A stretch of DNA of 64,000 bases from CBDBND01 sp965262665 (GTDB lineage: Bacteria > Pseudomonadota > Alphaproteobacteria > Rhodospirillales > Rhodospirillaceae), in contig CBDHFR010000004.1 in NCBI GenBank assembly GCA_965262665.1, positions 3,844,001-3,908,000 of the forward strand. The letters run 5' to 3'. Each line of letters opens with the position of its first letter. Positions within the stretch are counted from its first letter, which is position 1. Positions 16,847 through 25,767 of the stretch are shown here, piece by piece. A program made the translations under genes and the position numbers. Under the pieces are notes generated by a model, which saw nothing but the letters and a program-made list of their open reading frames with translations, was not told the DNA's origin and searched no databases.

Positions 16847-17650
16847 GGCGTTGTCACACTAACAGGGTGACCTGTTGCTGATGGCACTTTAATGCCGCTG
16901 GATGCAGAACATCTCCTATGCCCGATACCGCTTTCCACCCGCGATCATTCAGCACGCTGTCTGGCTGTATTACCGGTTTCCCCTCAGCTACCGAGATGTT
17001 GAAGATCTGCTCGCTCAAAGTGGTATTGATGTTTCTTATGAAACGGTGCGGCGCTGGGCACTGAAGTTCGGGCAAGCCTATGCCCGGAGACTGAGGACAA
17101 CGCGCCCTCGACCAGATGTCCGGTGGCACCTTGATGAGGTGTTCGTGTCCATCACCGCCAAGCGGATGTATCTATGGCGCGCTGTCGATAGTGAAGGCGA
17201 AGTGCTGGATATCCTGGTTCAGTCACGCAGAAACAAGACGGCAGCGCTCAAGGTGATACGCAAACTGTTGAGAAAGCAAGGCTTTGTCCCAGCTACCTTC
17301 ATCACAGACAAACTGCCATCTTATGGTGCTGCTCTGAAGGATTTGGGCCTGATCAGGCACCATGATTTTGGTGGCAGGAAGAATAACCGGGCCGAGAATT
17401 CTCACTTACCAGTCCGACAGCGCGAACGACGCATGCAGCGTTTCAAATCGGCTCGATCAGCGCAGCGGTTTCTCTCTACCCACGCCACCGTCTACAACAC
17501 CTTCAACGTCCAACGCCATCTGATATCCCGAAAGACATTACGCCAGCTTCGCAACCACGCTATGGGCCTGTGGCAAACCGCCACCGCTGCCGCTTGAGCT
17601 TGAGTTCTATGCCAATTCGCGTCACTACCGTTCAATAACGTGATAATGCC
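16847..17650 (+). mobile_element. IS6-family element, 804 bp
   Basis: The left end GGCGTTGTCACACTAACAG (16847) is matched by an imperfect inverted right end (GTTCAATAACGTGATAATGCC, ending at 17650). Size and gene content fit the IS6 family. It lies between the nfeD remnant and a truncated BCCT transporter gene. Its transposase belongs to a different branch from the IS6 element at 27.2 kb. Confidence 0.75.
16902..17597 (+). CDS. IS6-family transposase
   Basis: A 231-residue DDE transposase. It shows the family opening FPPAIIQHAVWLYYRFPLSY, RDVEDLLAQSGIDVSYETVR, and the catalytic residues Asp in VRWHLDEVFV, Asp in FITDKLPSYG and Glu in NRAENSHLPVRQRERRM. Full family length and uninterrupted, so it may be active. 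IS6 elements move replicatively and commonly drive deletions and cointegrates, which would fit the surrounding fragments. Confidence 0.92.
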   Translation: MQNISYARYRFPPAIIQHAVWLYYRFPLSYRDVEDLLAQSGIDVSYETVRRWALKFGQAYARRLRTTRPRPDVRWHLDEVFVSITAKRMYLWRAVDSEGEVLDILVQSRRNKTAALKVIRKLLRKQGFVPATFITDKLPSYGAALKDLGLIRHHDFGGRKNNRAENSHLPVRQRERRMQRFKSARSAQRFLSTHATVYNTFNVQRHLISRKTLRQLRNHAMGLWQTATAAA

Positions 17651-17698
17651 TGGGCGAGACATGGATCGAGTGGTGAAGAGGCAGCTGGCCGTGAACTC

Positions 17699-18292
17699 AT
17701 GAGCACCGGGCCGCATCTGCGGGCCCCGGCAAATGCTGGGTTATGGAAGGGTCTGAATCCTGGCATGGCGCTGGCGGCCAAAGGCCTCGTACTGACATTC
17801 GTTTTCTATACCCTCTGGGATGTGGCCGCTGCCGGCGCCATGTTCAGCAGCATCCGCTCGTGGACCGAGGGCAGCTTGGGTTGGTTTTATATCCTGGTCG
17901 TCTGCGCAAACCTGTTCACCTGCCTGTTCCTGGTGTGCAGCCGGTTCGGCAGGATACGGTTGGGCGACGACGCTTCCCGGCCGGAATTCAGCACGTTCTC
18001 CTGGCTTGCCATGTTGTTTTCCGCGGGCGTGGGGATCGGATTACTGTTCTTTTCCATCGCCGAACCGATCTTCTATTTCGACAACAGCTACTCCGACGGC
18101 TACCCCAACAACCCTCACGCCGACCTCGCCGGCGCCTTGTTGCTGGACGAGCGGCGAGCCGTGCACGCCATGCGCGTGACCTACTTCCACTGGGGCATTC
18201 ACGGCTGGGCTATTTACGCCGTAGTCGGGCTGTGCCTAGCCTATTTCGGATTTCGTAAGAAGCTCCCGCTGACGCTGCGTTCCGCCCTGTAA
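17699..18292 (+). pseudogene. BCCT-family (betaine/choline/carnitine) transporter, N-terminal third
   Basis: About 195 codons of a BCCT transporter: several membrane helices, FSTFSWLAMLFSAGVGIGLL and FHWGIHGWAIYAVVGLCLAY, the latter a family hallmark. The frame stops at TLRSAL, where intact BCCT proteins continue with further helices, because a 5'-truncated IS630 begins there. The remaining 300 or more residues are absent. It would have imported compatible solutes; the remnant cannot. Confidence 0.85.
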
Positions 18293-19158
18293 GCGCGGCG
18301 AGCGTGAGCCGTTGGCGTGCGCTGGAACGCGAACAGGGAGACGCCCGCCCGAAGGCGCTTGGCGGGGACCGTCGCTCGGGCCGGATCGAGGCGCAGCGCG
18401 GCGTGATCCTGGGTCTTCTTGAGGAGAGGCGGGACATGGCCATTGAGGAGTTGCGCGCGGCTCTCGGGGACCGAGACCTCACCTTCAGCTACGGGTCGAT
18501 ACAGCGCTTCCTCGTGCGCCACGGCATCACGCGAAAAAAAAGACCGGCCATGCGGCGGAGCAAGACCGTCCGGACGTGTTGAGCCGGCGACAGGCCTGGC
18601 GCGACAGCCAGCCCGGCCTCGACCCCGACCGGCTGGTGTTCATCGACGAGACCTGGGCCAAGACCAACATGGCCCGCACCCACGGCTGGGCCCCGCGCGG
18701 CGAACGCCTGCGCATGGCCGTCCCCCACGGACACTGGAACACAACCACCTTCCTCGCCGGGCTCACACGGCACGGCATGATCTCTCCCTTCGTGATCAAC
18801 GGCGCTATCGACCGCGATGCCTTCGAGGCCTACGTCAAAGAGGGCCTCGTCCCCGAACTGAGGCCCGGCGATATCGTCGTCATGGACAACCTCTCAAGCC
18901 ACAAGGGACCCAAGGTCCGCAAGATGATCGAAGACACCGGCGCACAACTCCTCTTCCTGCCGCCCTATAGCCCTGACTTCAATCCCATCGAACTCGCCTT
19001 CGCAAAGCTCAAGGCAAGGCTCCGAAAAGCCGCTGAGCGAACCGTCGATGGTCTCTGGAACGCCATCGGCCAAATCTCCCTGACCTTCTCCCCGCAAGAA
19101 TGCAAAAACTACTTCAACGCCGCCGGATACAGCGCAACGTGATCGGATTCCGCTCTAG
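18293..19158 (+). mobile_element. IS630-family element, 5'-truncated, transposase split at an A8 run
   Basis: Frame 1 (to 18582) encodes the winged-helix part: KALGGDRRSGRIEAQRGVIL and SYGSIQRFLVRHGITRKK. The catalytic part continues in the -1 frame (18576-19142): LVFIDETWAKTNMART, IVVMDNLSSHKG, LPPYSPDFNPIELAFAK. The switch coincides with eight A residues at 18534-18541, after which the -1 frame reads KKTGHAAEQDRPDVL, the expected family sequence. Slippage there could fuse the two. The first 30-40 residues and left end are missing. The right end CTCTAG is at 19158. Confidence 0.85.
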
Positions 19159-19186
19159 CGGATGAGGTAAACGGAACGGACAGGGT

Positions 19187-19769
19187 TCACAGGACACCTT
19201 CTATGTCGGCACCCTGAAGGGGGTGGGGCGGATCTACCAGCAGAGCTATGTCGATCCCTATTCCAAGGTCGCGCAGGCCAAGCTCTACACCACCAAGACG
19301 CCGATCACCGCCGCCGACCTGCTCAATGACCGGGTGCTGCCGTTCCATGACGAGCACGACCTGCCTGTGCTGCGGATCATGACCGACAGGGGTACGGAAT
19401 ACTGCGGGCGAGTGGACAAGCACGACTACCAGCTCTTCCTGGCCATCAACGATATCGACCACACCAAGACCAAGGTGAAATCACCGCAAACAAACGGCAT
19501 CCGCGAGCGCTTTCACAAGACCGTGCTGCAGGAGTTCTACCAGGTCGCGTTCCGCAAAAGACTCTACGACAGCGTCGATGCGCTGCAGGACGATCTGGAT
19601 CAATGGCTACATCACTACAACACGGAACGCACTCATCAGGGCAAAATGTGTTGCGGCAGAACGCCGTTCCAGACCATGATCGAGGGCAAAGAAATCTGGA
19701 AGGAAAAGTTCGTGAACTGAACTTGACCTAACAGAGGCCGCCGGAAAAACGGCCAACTGTCAGATCACA
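19187..19769 (+). mobile_element. IS481-family fragment, transposase catalytic part and right end
   Basis: Starts mid-gene with QDTFYVGTLKGVGRIYQQ and runs to the transposase stop at 19720. It contains SYVDPYSKVAQAKLY, LRIMTDRGTEYCGR with a catalytic Asp, and KSPQTNGIRERFHKTVLQEF with the catalytic Glu. The right terminus TGTCAGATCACA ends at 19769. The N-terminal helix-turn-helix region is missing. A matching left end with the first 34 codons lies at 22168-22392; the intervening sequence contains other genes, so the two parts are separate debris. Confidence 0.83.
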
Positions 19770-20340
19770 GCGGAACTAATACAGTTAAGGTTTTTCCACG
19801 GCCACCTAGCTGTGCTCACTGCCAAGCACTACTTCCACAAGCCCTCCACCGACAGGTAAATATACCCAGCACACCGCGCAGGCCAGACCGGCAGCACGAA
19901 GGGCGTTGGACCATGCTTTCCTGCGGGCTCGGCGACGTTGTCGTGAAGATGAGCGTGCTGGTTGTTGCTCGGCGCGCCGGTTGGAGACCGATCGGAAAGA
20001 CAAGCTTTGATTCCACCCTATTCCCAAGGACCACGCGGCGACGCCCAATAACACCACAGTGGAGGGTAGCCGCCGTGCTGGGTAGACTCCCGTGACATGA
20101 ACTGTCGTTCAGCATTGCCCAAAGCGCGCATCGTTCTGGTGCCGCCATGTGGCGCCGCGTACTTAACCGGCCAGATGGCATAGGTGATACCGACGTTTGA
20201 GGCGTCGGGAATCTTCGCCGCGAGCGTGGGTTTCAGAGAAAGCGCGCCAACGAGCGCCGACGTAGACCCGGCCCAAGGCTCCGCACCAACGTCTGATGTC
20301 CCAAATGAGATGTCCTAGCTGTCGAGGAGCGCCTTTAGCG
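19770..20340. other. 571 bp without a recognisable gene
   Basis: Several overlapping frames are open on both strands but none has a family-like motif, a credible ribosome site or full length. A minus-strand stretch near 20290-20060 could be a decayed coding remnant. I see no RNA gene, IS end or strong hairpin. Confidence 0.5.
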
Positions 20341-21524
20341 ATGTCAAAACATAGTCATGGACCCGGACGTGACCGCCGTTTGCGTCAGCGATTGTTTGAT
20401 GCCGGCAATATCAAGTGTCCTATCTGTCTTTCCGAATTTGACAGGTCAGACGTTGTGGCTGGAACGGAAGTGACATTGGAACATGCACCGCCCAAATCTC
20501 TGGGCGGCGCTCCGATTTGCTTGACATGTAAGAGGTGCAACAACAACACAAGCCTTATAGACCACCATGCATTCTTGTCCATGAAAGCCAGAGATGAATG
20601 GTCAGCAGGTCATGGGGCTCGCATTGTGGTTGATTTATTCGGATACAAGAAGTCGCATCGCTTCGTTCCTCGTGACCCAAACTCCCCTTTCCCCGCTCGC
20701 AAGCATCTTCTACGAAATGGCTCCATTGAATTAGGTTCACTACCGCCCAAAAAAGGCTTGGATAGAAGCAAAAGGATAAGCTTCAGGATTCCTCAACGAG
20801 AGGATTACGAGTTCGCTAGCATGATCAAGTCGGCTTATCTGGTGGTATTTTCTTTGATGGGTACAAATTTGCCGAGAATATCGGGCTCAGACCTGTCAGG
20901 GAGCAGATAATGAAACCTGAGAAGAAGATACTCAAAGGCGGGTTCATTGGGGCAATGCGACTTGAGTCAGAGGACTATCGCAAACTCGATAGATCAATAG
21001 TTTTCCTGTGTCGTGCAGCGAACATTCCATTCTGGATAATTCCTCTGTGGAATGACAAAGCAGTTTTCCTGTCGTGCGGAGGCACAGAGCCAATTGATAA
21101 ACTTGGAATGAATGCGGAGGAATTCAGTATCCCGAACACTTCTTTGATCGGTTGGGTGTCTCGTAGATTCAATGCCTCTTCTGCTATTGCAGGCACCGTA
21201 GGCGAAGGAACTAATGTTTCGAATAATTCTCTTGCGGGCGCTATTGGTGGTCCCTTACCCACCAGTAAGGGTGGGTGGTTATATGTTGTTGTTCTCCATC
21301 AAATGAAGGAGTACGTGGCACTTCCGTTCTGTCATGAGGACGATCTGCCCCCTTCAGATGTCATTCACATAGTAGACATGCTTAGCGAGCATGAAGCTGT
21401 CGGGCAAAACGTGGACAAAACGAAGATGGCAGCTGCAAGTTTTGGATCGTGGGCGAGAGATATACCCATAACTAGCATACCCATGGATAGTGAACGAAGT
21501 CTGGAAGATGAGCCAGATACCTAG
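20341..21524 (+). pseudogene. HNH endonuclease-domain gene broken by a one-base frameshift
   Basis: Two frames join into one gene of about 394 codons. The first (20341-20907) carries an HNH-type zinc fold: CPICLSEFD, VTLEHAPPKSLGG and ICLTCKRCNNNTS. At the ATGGGTAC around 20857-20864 it veers off, while the -1 frame reads YKFAENIGLRPVREQI and runs without a stop into the frame that starts at 20910 and ends at 21524. Restoring one G in the GGG run gives a continuous protein. The C-terminal 200 residues match nothing I know. The TAG stop coincides with the end of the following IS630, so the true C-terminus may also be clipped. The region is more AT-rich than its surroundings, as cargo often is. 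Confidence 0.7.
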
Positions 21525-22157
21525 AGCGGTTTGACTGAATTGTGAATCGAAGGGGATTCCCAAGCGTCCCACTCCATGATTCTATATCCCGAGGCGATTT
21601 GGTGTCAGACATGGGGCATTGTTACGGGAATGATCTTCGCCGGCGGGTCGTCGAGGCGGTCACTGGGGGTCTGTCTGCACGGGGGGCCGCGGCGCGTTTT
21701 CGTGTCGCGCCATCGACGGCGATCCACTGGCACCGGCGCTGGCGCGAGACGGGATCGATCGAGCCCGACCGCCAGGGCCAACCGCCTGGCTCGAAGCTGG
21801 ATGCGCATGAGGCCTTTATCCTGGCTCTGGTGGCGCAGACCAAGGCTATGACGCTGGCCGAGATTGGCGAGAAGCTGGCGGCGTCGCACGGGGTTCGGGT
21901 GTGCCCGTCGACGGTCTGGCACTTCTTCGCCAAGCGCGGGCTGACGCACAAAAAAAGGCCGGCCATGCAGCGGAGCAGCAGCGCCCGGACGTGCTCGCGC
22001 GGCGCCGGCTCTGGTTCGAAGGCCAGGCAGGGCTCGCTCCGGAACGGCTGATCTTCATCGACGAGACCGGCGCGTCGACGAAGATGGCGCGGCTGCGGGG
22101 ATGGTCGCGCAAAGGCGAACGGTGCCGGGCCGCCATACCCCATGGCCATTGGAAGAG
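21521..22157 (+). mobile_element. IS630-family element, 3'-truncated, A7 frameshift site
   Basis: Left end CTAGAGCGGTTTGACTGAAT at 21521. The first frame encodes the helix-turn-helix part: GNDLRRRVVEAVTGGLSARG, AAARFRVAPSTAIHWHRRW, LAEIGEKLAASHGVRV and FFAKRGLTHKK. Seven A residues at 21950-21956 mark the switch to the -1 frame, which reads AGHAAEQQRPDVL and LIFIDETGASTKMARLRGW, then stops after PHGHWK where the IS481 left end begins. The rest of the catalytic domain is absent. Confidence 0.82.
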
Positions 22158-22167
22158 TTAGTCGCGA

Positions 22168-22392
22168 TGTGATCTGACACCGCTCCCTTCCCAGCAAGCT
22201 GGAATGGGAGCGGTGCATCTCTTGAAAGAGATTGTGGTTGTCCGTTTTGATGGTGGTGCACACCAACCACAAAACGAGGACACCACGATGTTGAATACTA
22301 CCGACAAGATCATCAAACACAAAACTGGATTGCTGAATCTGGCCGAGGAACTGGGCAACGTGTCGAAGGCCTGCCAGGTCATGGGCATGTCG
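22168..22392 (+). mobile_element. IS481-family left end with transposase start
   Basis: TGTGATCTGACACC at 22168 is the inverted partner of the IS481 right ends at 13681 and 19769. A long hairpin-like leader follows (CCGCTCCC ... GGGAGCGG). The ATG at 22288 opens LNTTDKIIKHKTGLLNLAEE and GNVSKACQVMG, the helix-turn-helix start of an IS481 transposase. It breaks off after about 34 codons at 22392, where a minus-strand IS630 fragment takes over. Confidence 0.75.
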
Positions 22393-22393
22393 A

Positions 22394-22610
22394 CCAGGGT
22401 GAACTTCATCGTTTCAAGGTCCAGTGCGCCGTGCAGGTTCAGCCGCTGGCGCCCTGTCGTGGCCTTGATCGCCGGCTTGTCGGAACGGATGAACCAGCCA
22501 TGCGCCGGCCGGCTCTGATACTCGGGATGGACCGCAGCGGCGAAGACAACCGTCGCGTCCGGAAACATCCCGCGCGTCAGCTGTTCATAATCCCTGATGA
22601 AGGCTTCCTG
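22394..22610 (-). mobile_element. IS630-type transposase internal fragment
   Basis: The minus strand encodes FIRDYEQLTRGMFPDATVVF, AAVHPEYQSRPAHGWFI and RLNLHGALDLETMKFTLVDM, the central catalytic region of another IS630 branch (first Asp replaced by Ala in AAAVHPE). It is bounded by the IS481 left end and by the start of the 453-bp repeat, with neither end of its own IS present. Confidence 0.65.
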
Positions 22611-23402
22611 CGCCTTGCTGCCGAACCGTCTCATCGCGTTCGAGCACGCTATTCAGATTGGCACTCGGGAATCGTCTTGGACCAGGCATTATGTTGGCAG
22701 CCGCTGCGCTGACCACGGACGGAAGCGAGAGCCTGGCGACGGACATACGCGGGATCGTGGACCCTTCTCCGTGCCGCGCTCACGAGTCAGTCACCTGCTT
22801 CTGCCAAGGCAACCACCTAAGTTGACCATACCCGGGACGACGATCGCCCGCAGGCGAAGGTGTTTCATGTTCAAGAGATCGTGTCAGATCGTGTCAGGCC
22901 GGAAGATCGTGAAGATCTGTGCTTGACATCGACCGCCCCATTACGGAAGGCGCGGCTGCATCCCGCCAGCACTCAACAAGGACAGGAGGAAAGAGTCGCG
23001 CCAGAGGGTGGCGACCCACCGGTGTCCCCTCGCCGGGACGCGGTTCCCGATGATGCACGTAGCTTGCCTTGCTGCCGAACCGTCTCATCGCGTTCGAGCA
23101 CGCTATTCAGATTGGCACTCGGGAATCGTCTTGGACCAGGCATTATGTTGGCAGCCGCTGCGCTGACCACGGACGGAAGCGAGAGCCTGGCGACGGACAT
23201 ACGCGGGATCGTGGACCCTTCTCCGTGCCGCGCTCACGAGTCAGTCACCTGCTTCTGCCAAGGCAACCACCTAAGTTGACCATACCCGGGACGACGATCG
23301 CCCGCAGGCGAAGGTGTTTCATGTTCAAGAGATCGTGTCAGATCGTGTCAGGCCGGAAGATCGTGAAGATCTGTGCTTGACATCGACCGCCCCATTACGG
23401 AA
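22611..23402 (+). repeat. transposase-less direct repeats of the IS110-associated 453-bp segment
   Basis: Copy A (22611-22949) is a 339-bp 3' part and copy B (22950-23402) is the full 453-bp segment, joined head to tail. They are almost identical to the segments that follow the IS110 transposase at 29081-29533 and 29649-30101. No open frame in it has coding character on either strand. Internal features include a short direct repeat AGATCGTGTC/AGATCGTGTC and the constant 3' border GACCGCCCCATTACGGAA. Its position after an IS110-type transposase suggests it is the element's non-coding end, which in this family can encode a guide (bridge/seek) RNA. Confidence 0.85.
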
Positions 23403-23493
23403 GGCGAGCTATTGAAATAACGGAAGGGATTTTGCATCGCCGGAGGCTAGGAGACCTTAATGCCCAGTTCAAGCCGATTTAGTCTGACAATGC
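23403..23493. repeat. shared tail after the 453-bp repeat, ending in a CTGACAATGCC terminus
   Basis: About 90 bp (GGCGAGCTATTGAAATAACG ... TTTAGTCTGACAATGCC) that also follows the repeat array at 30102-30190. The last bases are the inverted partner of the GGCATTGTCAGACTAAA ends at 14385, 27177 and 57003. This indicates that the IS110-type segment was inserted in, or carried beside, a MITE/IS6-like end. Confidence 0.7.
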
Positions 23494-23646
23494 CTTACGC
23501 TGTACACGCCAACCGGCGTGAACGGTTTCATCAGCCCAAATTTGAAACCCACCGAGTGTGGGCATGGGGACATTAGGTTTCTGGACGAACACGCCTGTGC
23601 ACCAGAGAATACCCAACAGAAAGGCGGCAATAGGAAGAGATCTCAT
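23494..23646 (-). pseudogene. small exported/membrane protein gene, 3'-truncated
   Basis: The minus-strand ATG at 23646 overlaps the TetR stop (TAATG). It encodes RSLPIAAFLLGILWCTGVFV, a signal-anchor-like N-terminus, then PTLGGFQIWADETVHAGWRV. It runs into the repeat terminus at 23493 after about 50 codons. I do not recognise the family. Overlap with the regulator suggests they formed an operon. Confidence 0.5.
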
Positions 23647-23866
23647 TACCCTGTCTCCAGTCCGACACAGAAGCCCCGTAGGTAGTTCACTACCAGGGAT
23701 TCCATAAGATCGACCGCGGACCGTGTCGTGACGTTGGCGAGCTTGCCATCCGCGCCAAGTGAACTGATGCCATAAATCGCAGACCATAGGACACGGGCAG
23801 CTTCCTGCTGACCTGACCGGTTTGGAATAGCTTGCGCAAGAACGTTTTCGTTGACAGACAGTAAGT
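23646..23866 (-). pseudogene. TetR-family regulator, C-terminal fragment
   Basis: The minus strand from 23866 to the TAA at 23646-23648 reads RSGQQEAARVLWSAIYGISS followed by LMESLVVNYLRGFC, typical of the ligand-binding C-terminal domain of TetR/AcrR regulators. The DNA-binding N-terminal half is missing; the fragment starts at the MITE end at 23867. The stop overlaps the next gene's start. Confidence 0.55.
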
Positions 23867-24038
23867 GGCATTGTCAAACTAAAATCGTATATTAGAAGTT
23901 TCCCGTTGTTGAGCTAGCTTCGTCGCCCGTGTTTGTCCGGGCTAAGCCAGACAAAACTTTTTTGTGCCCTGAAATCCCTAAAAGGGGATAGGGAAAGGCG
24001 ACTAAAAAAATTTACTCTAACAGTGCCCTGACAATGCC
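23867..24038. repeat. intact 172-bp MITE with GGCATTGTCA termini
   Basis: Left end GGCATTGTCAAACTAAAATC, right end TGCCCTGACAATGCC, with CCCTAAAAGGGG and a GCCAGACAAAAC block inside. It carries no gene. It is the uninterrupted form of the repeat that IS5 split at 14385-15458; a left half alone is seen at 57003-57078. It truncates the TetR fragment. No target duplication is evident. Confidence 0.75.
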
Positions 24039-24078
24039 ACCTTTCATTACTATGTATGTCCAAAGGCCCAGATAAACC

Positions 24079-25173
24079 ATGCATCATGGAACATCAGTCG
24101 TGACTCTGTTCGTCGGCGCCGTTTTCGGGCTTGCTGGCTGTGCCTCAATGCCGACTTGGAAACCCGGATGGACCAACGAAGCTACCTGCTACGATCGGGC
24201 GGTTGAACCCCAGACGGCGGTGGTGGATACCCACTTGCACTTTCGTCCTTTCGGGGGTCCAGCATTGCCGTTCGAGCAAGTGGTGCAGTATCTTGAGCAA
24301 GCTGGCGTGCGGTACGTGAATGTATACGGCATTGGTCAGATGTTGCCGGTGTCGTCCTCTTGCACCTATTACCTCGACTGTTCTGGCGTTCCGGTGATGC
24401 CCACTCTGAAGAACGACTTCGCCAACGCCATGGATTACATCACTAAGGGGTCGGGATCGGTCCACATGACGCTGTCCATGACCTTCCCCGACCTCGCCCG
24501 GCCGGAAACTGTACTTGAAGGTATGCAATTGTTGGACGATGAGTTTCCAGGGCTATTCACTTGGATGGGTGAAGTCAATCTCGTCAAGCAGGCTCTATTC
24601 GGCAATCTTCGTTACGCTGTGCCGCTAGATAGAATCGCGGAGTGGGAGTCATTCATGACCGTGTTGCGCGAAAGAGGTATGCCCATTGCCATTCATTCGG
24701 ATCTGGGAAGAGACGAGGAGCCGATCCGTTACCTCCCGTGGATCGAAGAGGTACTAAGGCTCTATCCGGACAACAAGATTGTCTGGATGCATCTTGGCTT
24801 GTCGCGGGAACTAGTAACCATAGATGCGGAACAGCACATCGCAGTGCTTGAATCGCTGCTCGACCGGTATCCAAACCTGATGCTAGACATTTCCTGGCGG
24901 GTAATTGAAGATAATTTCTTTTCCAACTCGGGGATTCGGGAACAGTATATAACGTTCCTAAATGATTATTCTGAACGAATTCTACCTGGTACGGACTTCC
25001 TTGCCTCAGGCAACAAGAGCTTCGAGGTTTATCGCACAGAGCTTGAAATTACGAGCCGAATCCTCGGCTATCTGGACGATGCCGCATTCCGTAACATCGC
25101 CTTGGGCAAGAACTATTTCAGGCTGCTGGGCCTTGATCACGAGGCGCCGCCAGTATGTCCCACTCAGGGTTAA
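24079..25173 (+). CDS. amidohydrolase-family (TIM-barrel) lipoprotein
   Basis: A 364-residue protein with a signal peptide ending in a lipobox (FGLAGC), so it should be lipid-anchored. The mature part fits the amidohydrolase-2 superfamily: VVDTHLHFRPFG near the start (HxH metal ligands), MPIAIHSDLG (His), IVWMHLGLSRE (His) and LPGTDFLASG (terminal Asp). All usual metal ligands appear present. The substrate is unknown; periplasmic or surface location is unusual for this fold, which is mostly cytoplasmic. Flanked by a MITE and a gene-free stretch, with no operon partner. Confidence 0.78.
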   Translation: MHHGTSVVTLFVGAVFGLAGCASMPTWKPGWTNEATCYDRAVEPQTAVVDTHLHFRPFGGPALPFEQVVQYLEQAGVRYVNVYGIGQMLPVSSSCTYYLDCSGVPVMPTLKNDFANAMDYITKGSGSVHMTLSMTFPDLARPETVLEGMQLLDDEFPGLFTWMGEVNLVKQALFGNLRYAVPLDRIAEWESFMTVLRERGMPIAIHSDLGRDEEPIRYLPWIEEVLRLYPDNKIVWMHLGLSRELVTIDAEQHIAVLESLLDRYPNLMLDISWRVIEDNFFSNSGIREQYITFLNDYSERILPGTDFLASGNKSFEVYRTELEITSRILGYLDDAAFRNIALGKNYFRLLGLDHEAPPVCPTQG

Positions 25174-25767
25174 CGTTAGATCTCCGAGCCTTCCCCTAGC
25201 CAGATACTCAAGAAGATAGACTTAGCTCGCTGACGCGAAAGAACGCGCCAACTTCATGCCAACCCAAAGGGCTGAGCTTACAAACCATACGCATAGCCCA
25301 ATGATTGCAACTTTTGAATCTGATTTGCCTGTAGGGTTTGGCTGGACAATTCTGCCATATGGAAACTGGCGTTACAGTCATGACCGAGTGGTGAATTGAA
25401 CACTGAACTGGTGGGTTGATATGACAACGCGTAATGAGCATCGATTTTTGATTTATGACAGGCGTGGACATGAAGATCAAGCAAGCTTTCATGGCCGCCT
25501 ATGCTTCAGTGCATGTCATCCGGTTCGGCGTGATAACCGCGGCCGCGAATGTCTTCAAACTTGAACAATCTCAGTTCTTGTAAATGGTCCATTCGGCGCA
25601 TCGAACTCTTCCACATAAGATTTGGAACAGTCCTAAGTCCATACTTTTCACCTGCTATATGGGATCGGCCATATCATCTGTTTGGACAGCGTCGACCTAA
25701 TAAGGTAACAATGCCCTAAATTCACGCGGCAAGCGTCTCAAACTCGTTGGTAGGGACTGCTAAGTTC
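25174..25767. other. 594 bp without a recognisable gene
   Basis: Only short, non-family-like frames on both strands. It separates two convergently unrelated + strand genes and probably contains the promoter of the NRAMP-like gene. No IS end, tandem repeat or strong terminator hairpin was found. Confidence 0.5.

Noticed and set aside
19806..20181. Two overlapping minus-strand ORFs
   Set aside because: No motif, no ribosome site and mutually exclusive frames; recorded as a gap.
20910..21524. Independent second gene of a two-gene HNH cassette
   Set aside because: The upstream frame continues openly through its start and joins the HNH frame with a one-base correction, so one broken gene is the better reading.
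22611..23402. CRISPR-like array
   Set aside because: The repeat unit is 453 bp with no short repeat/spacer alternation and no cas genes nearby.
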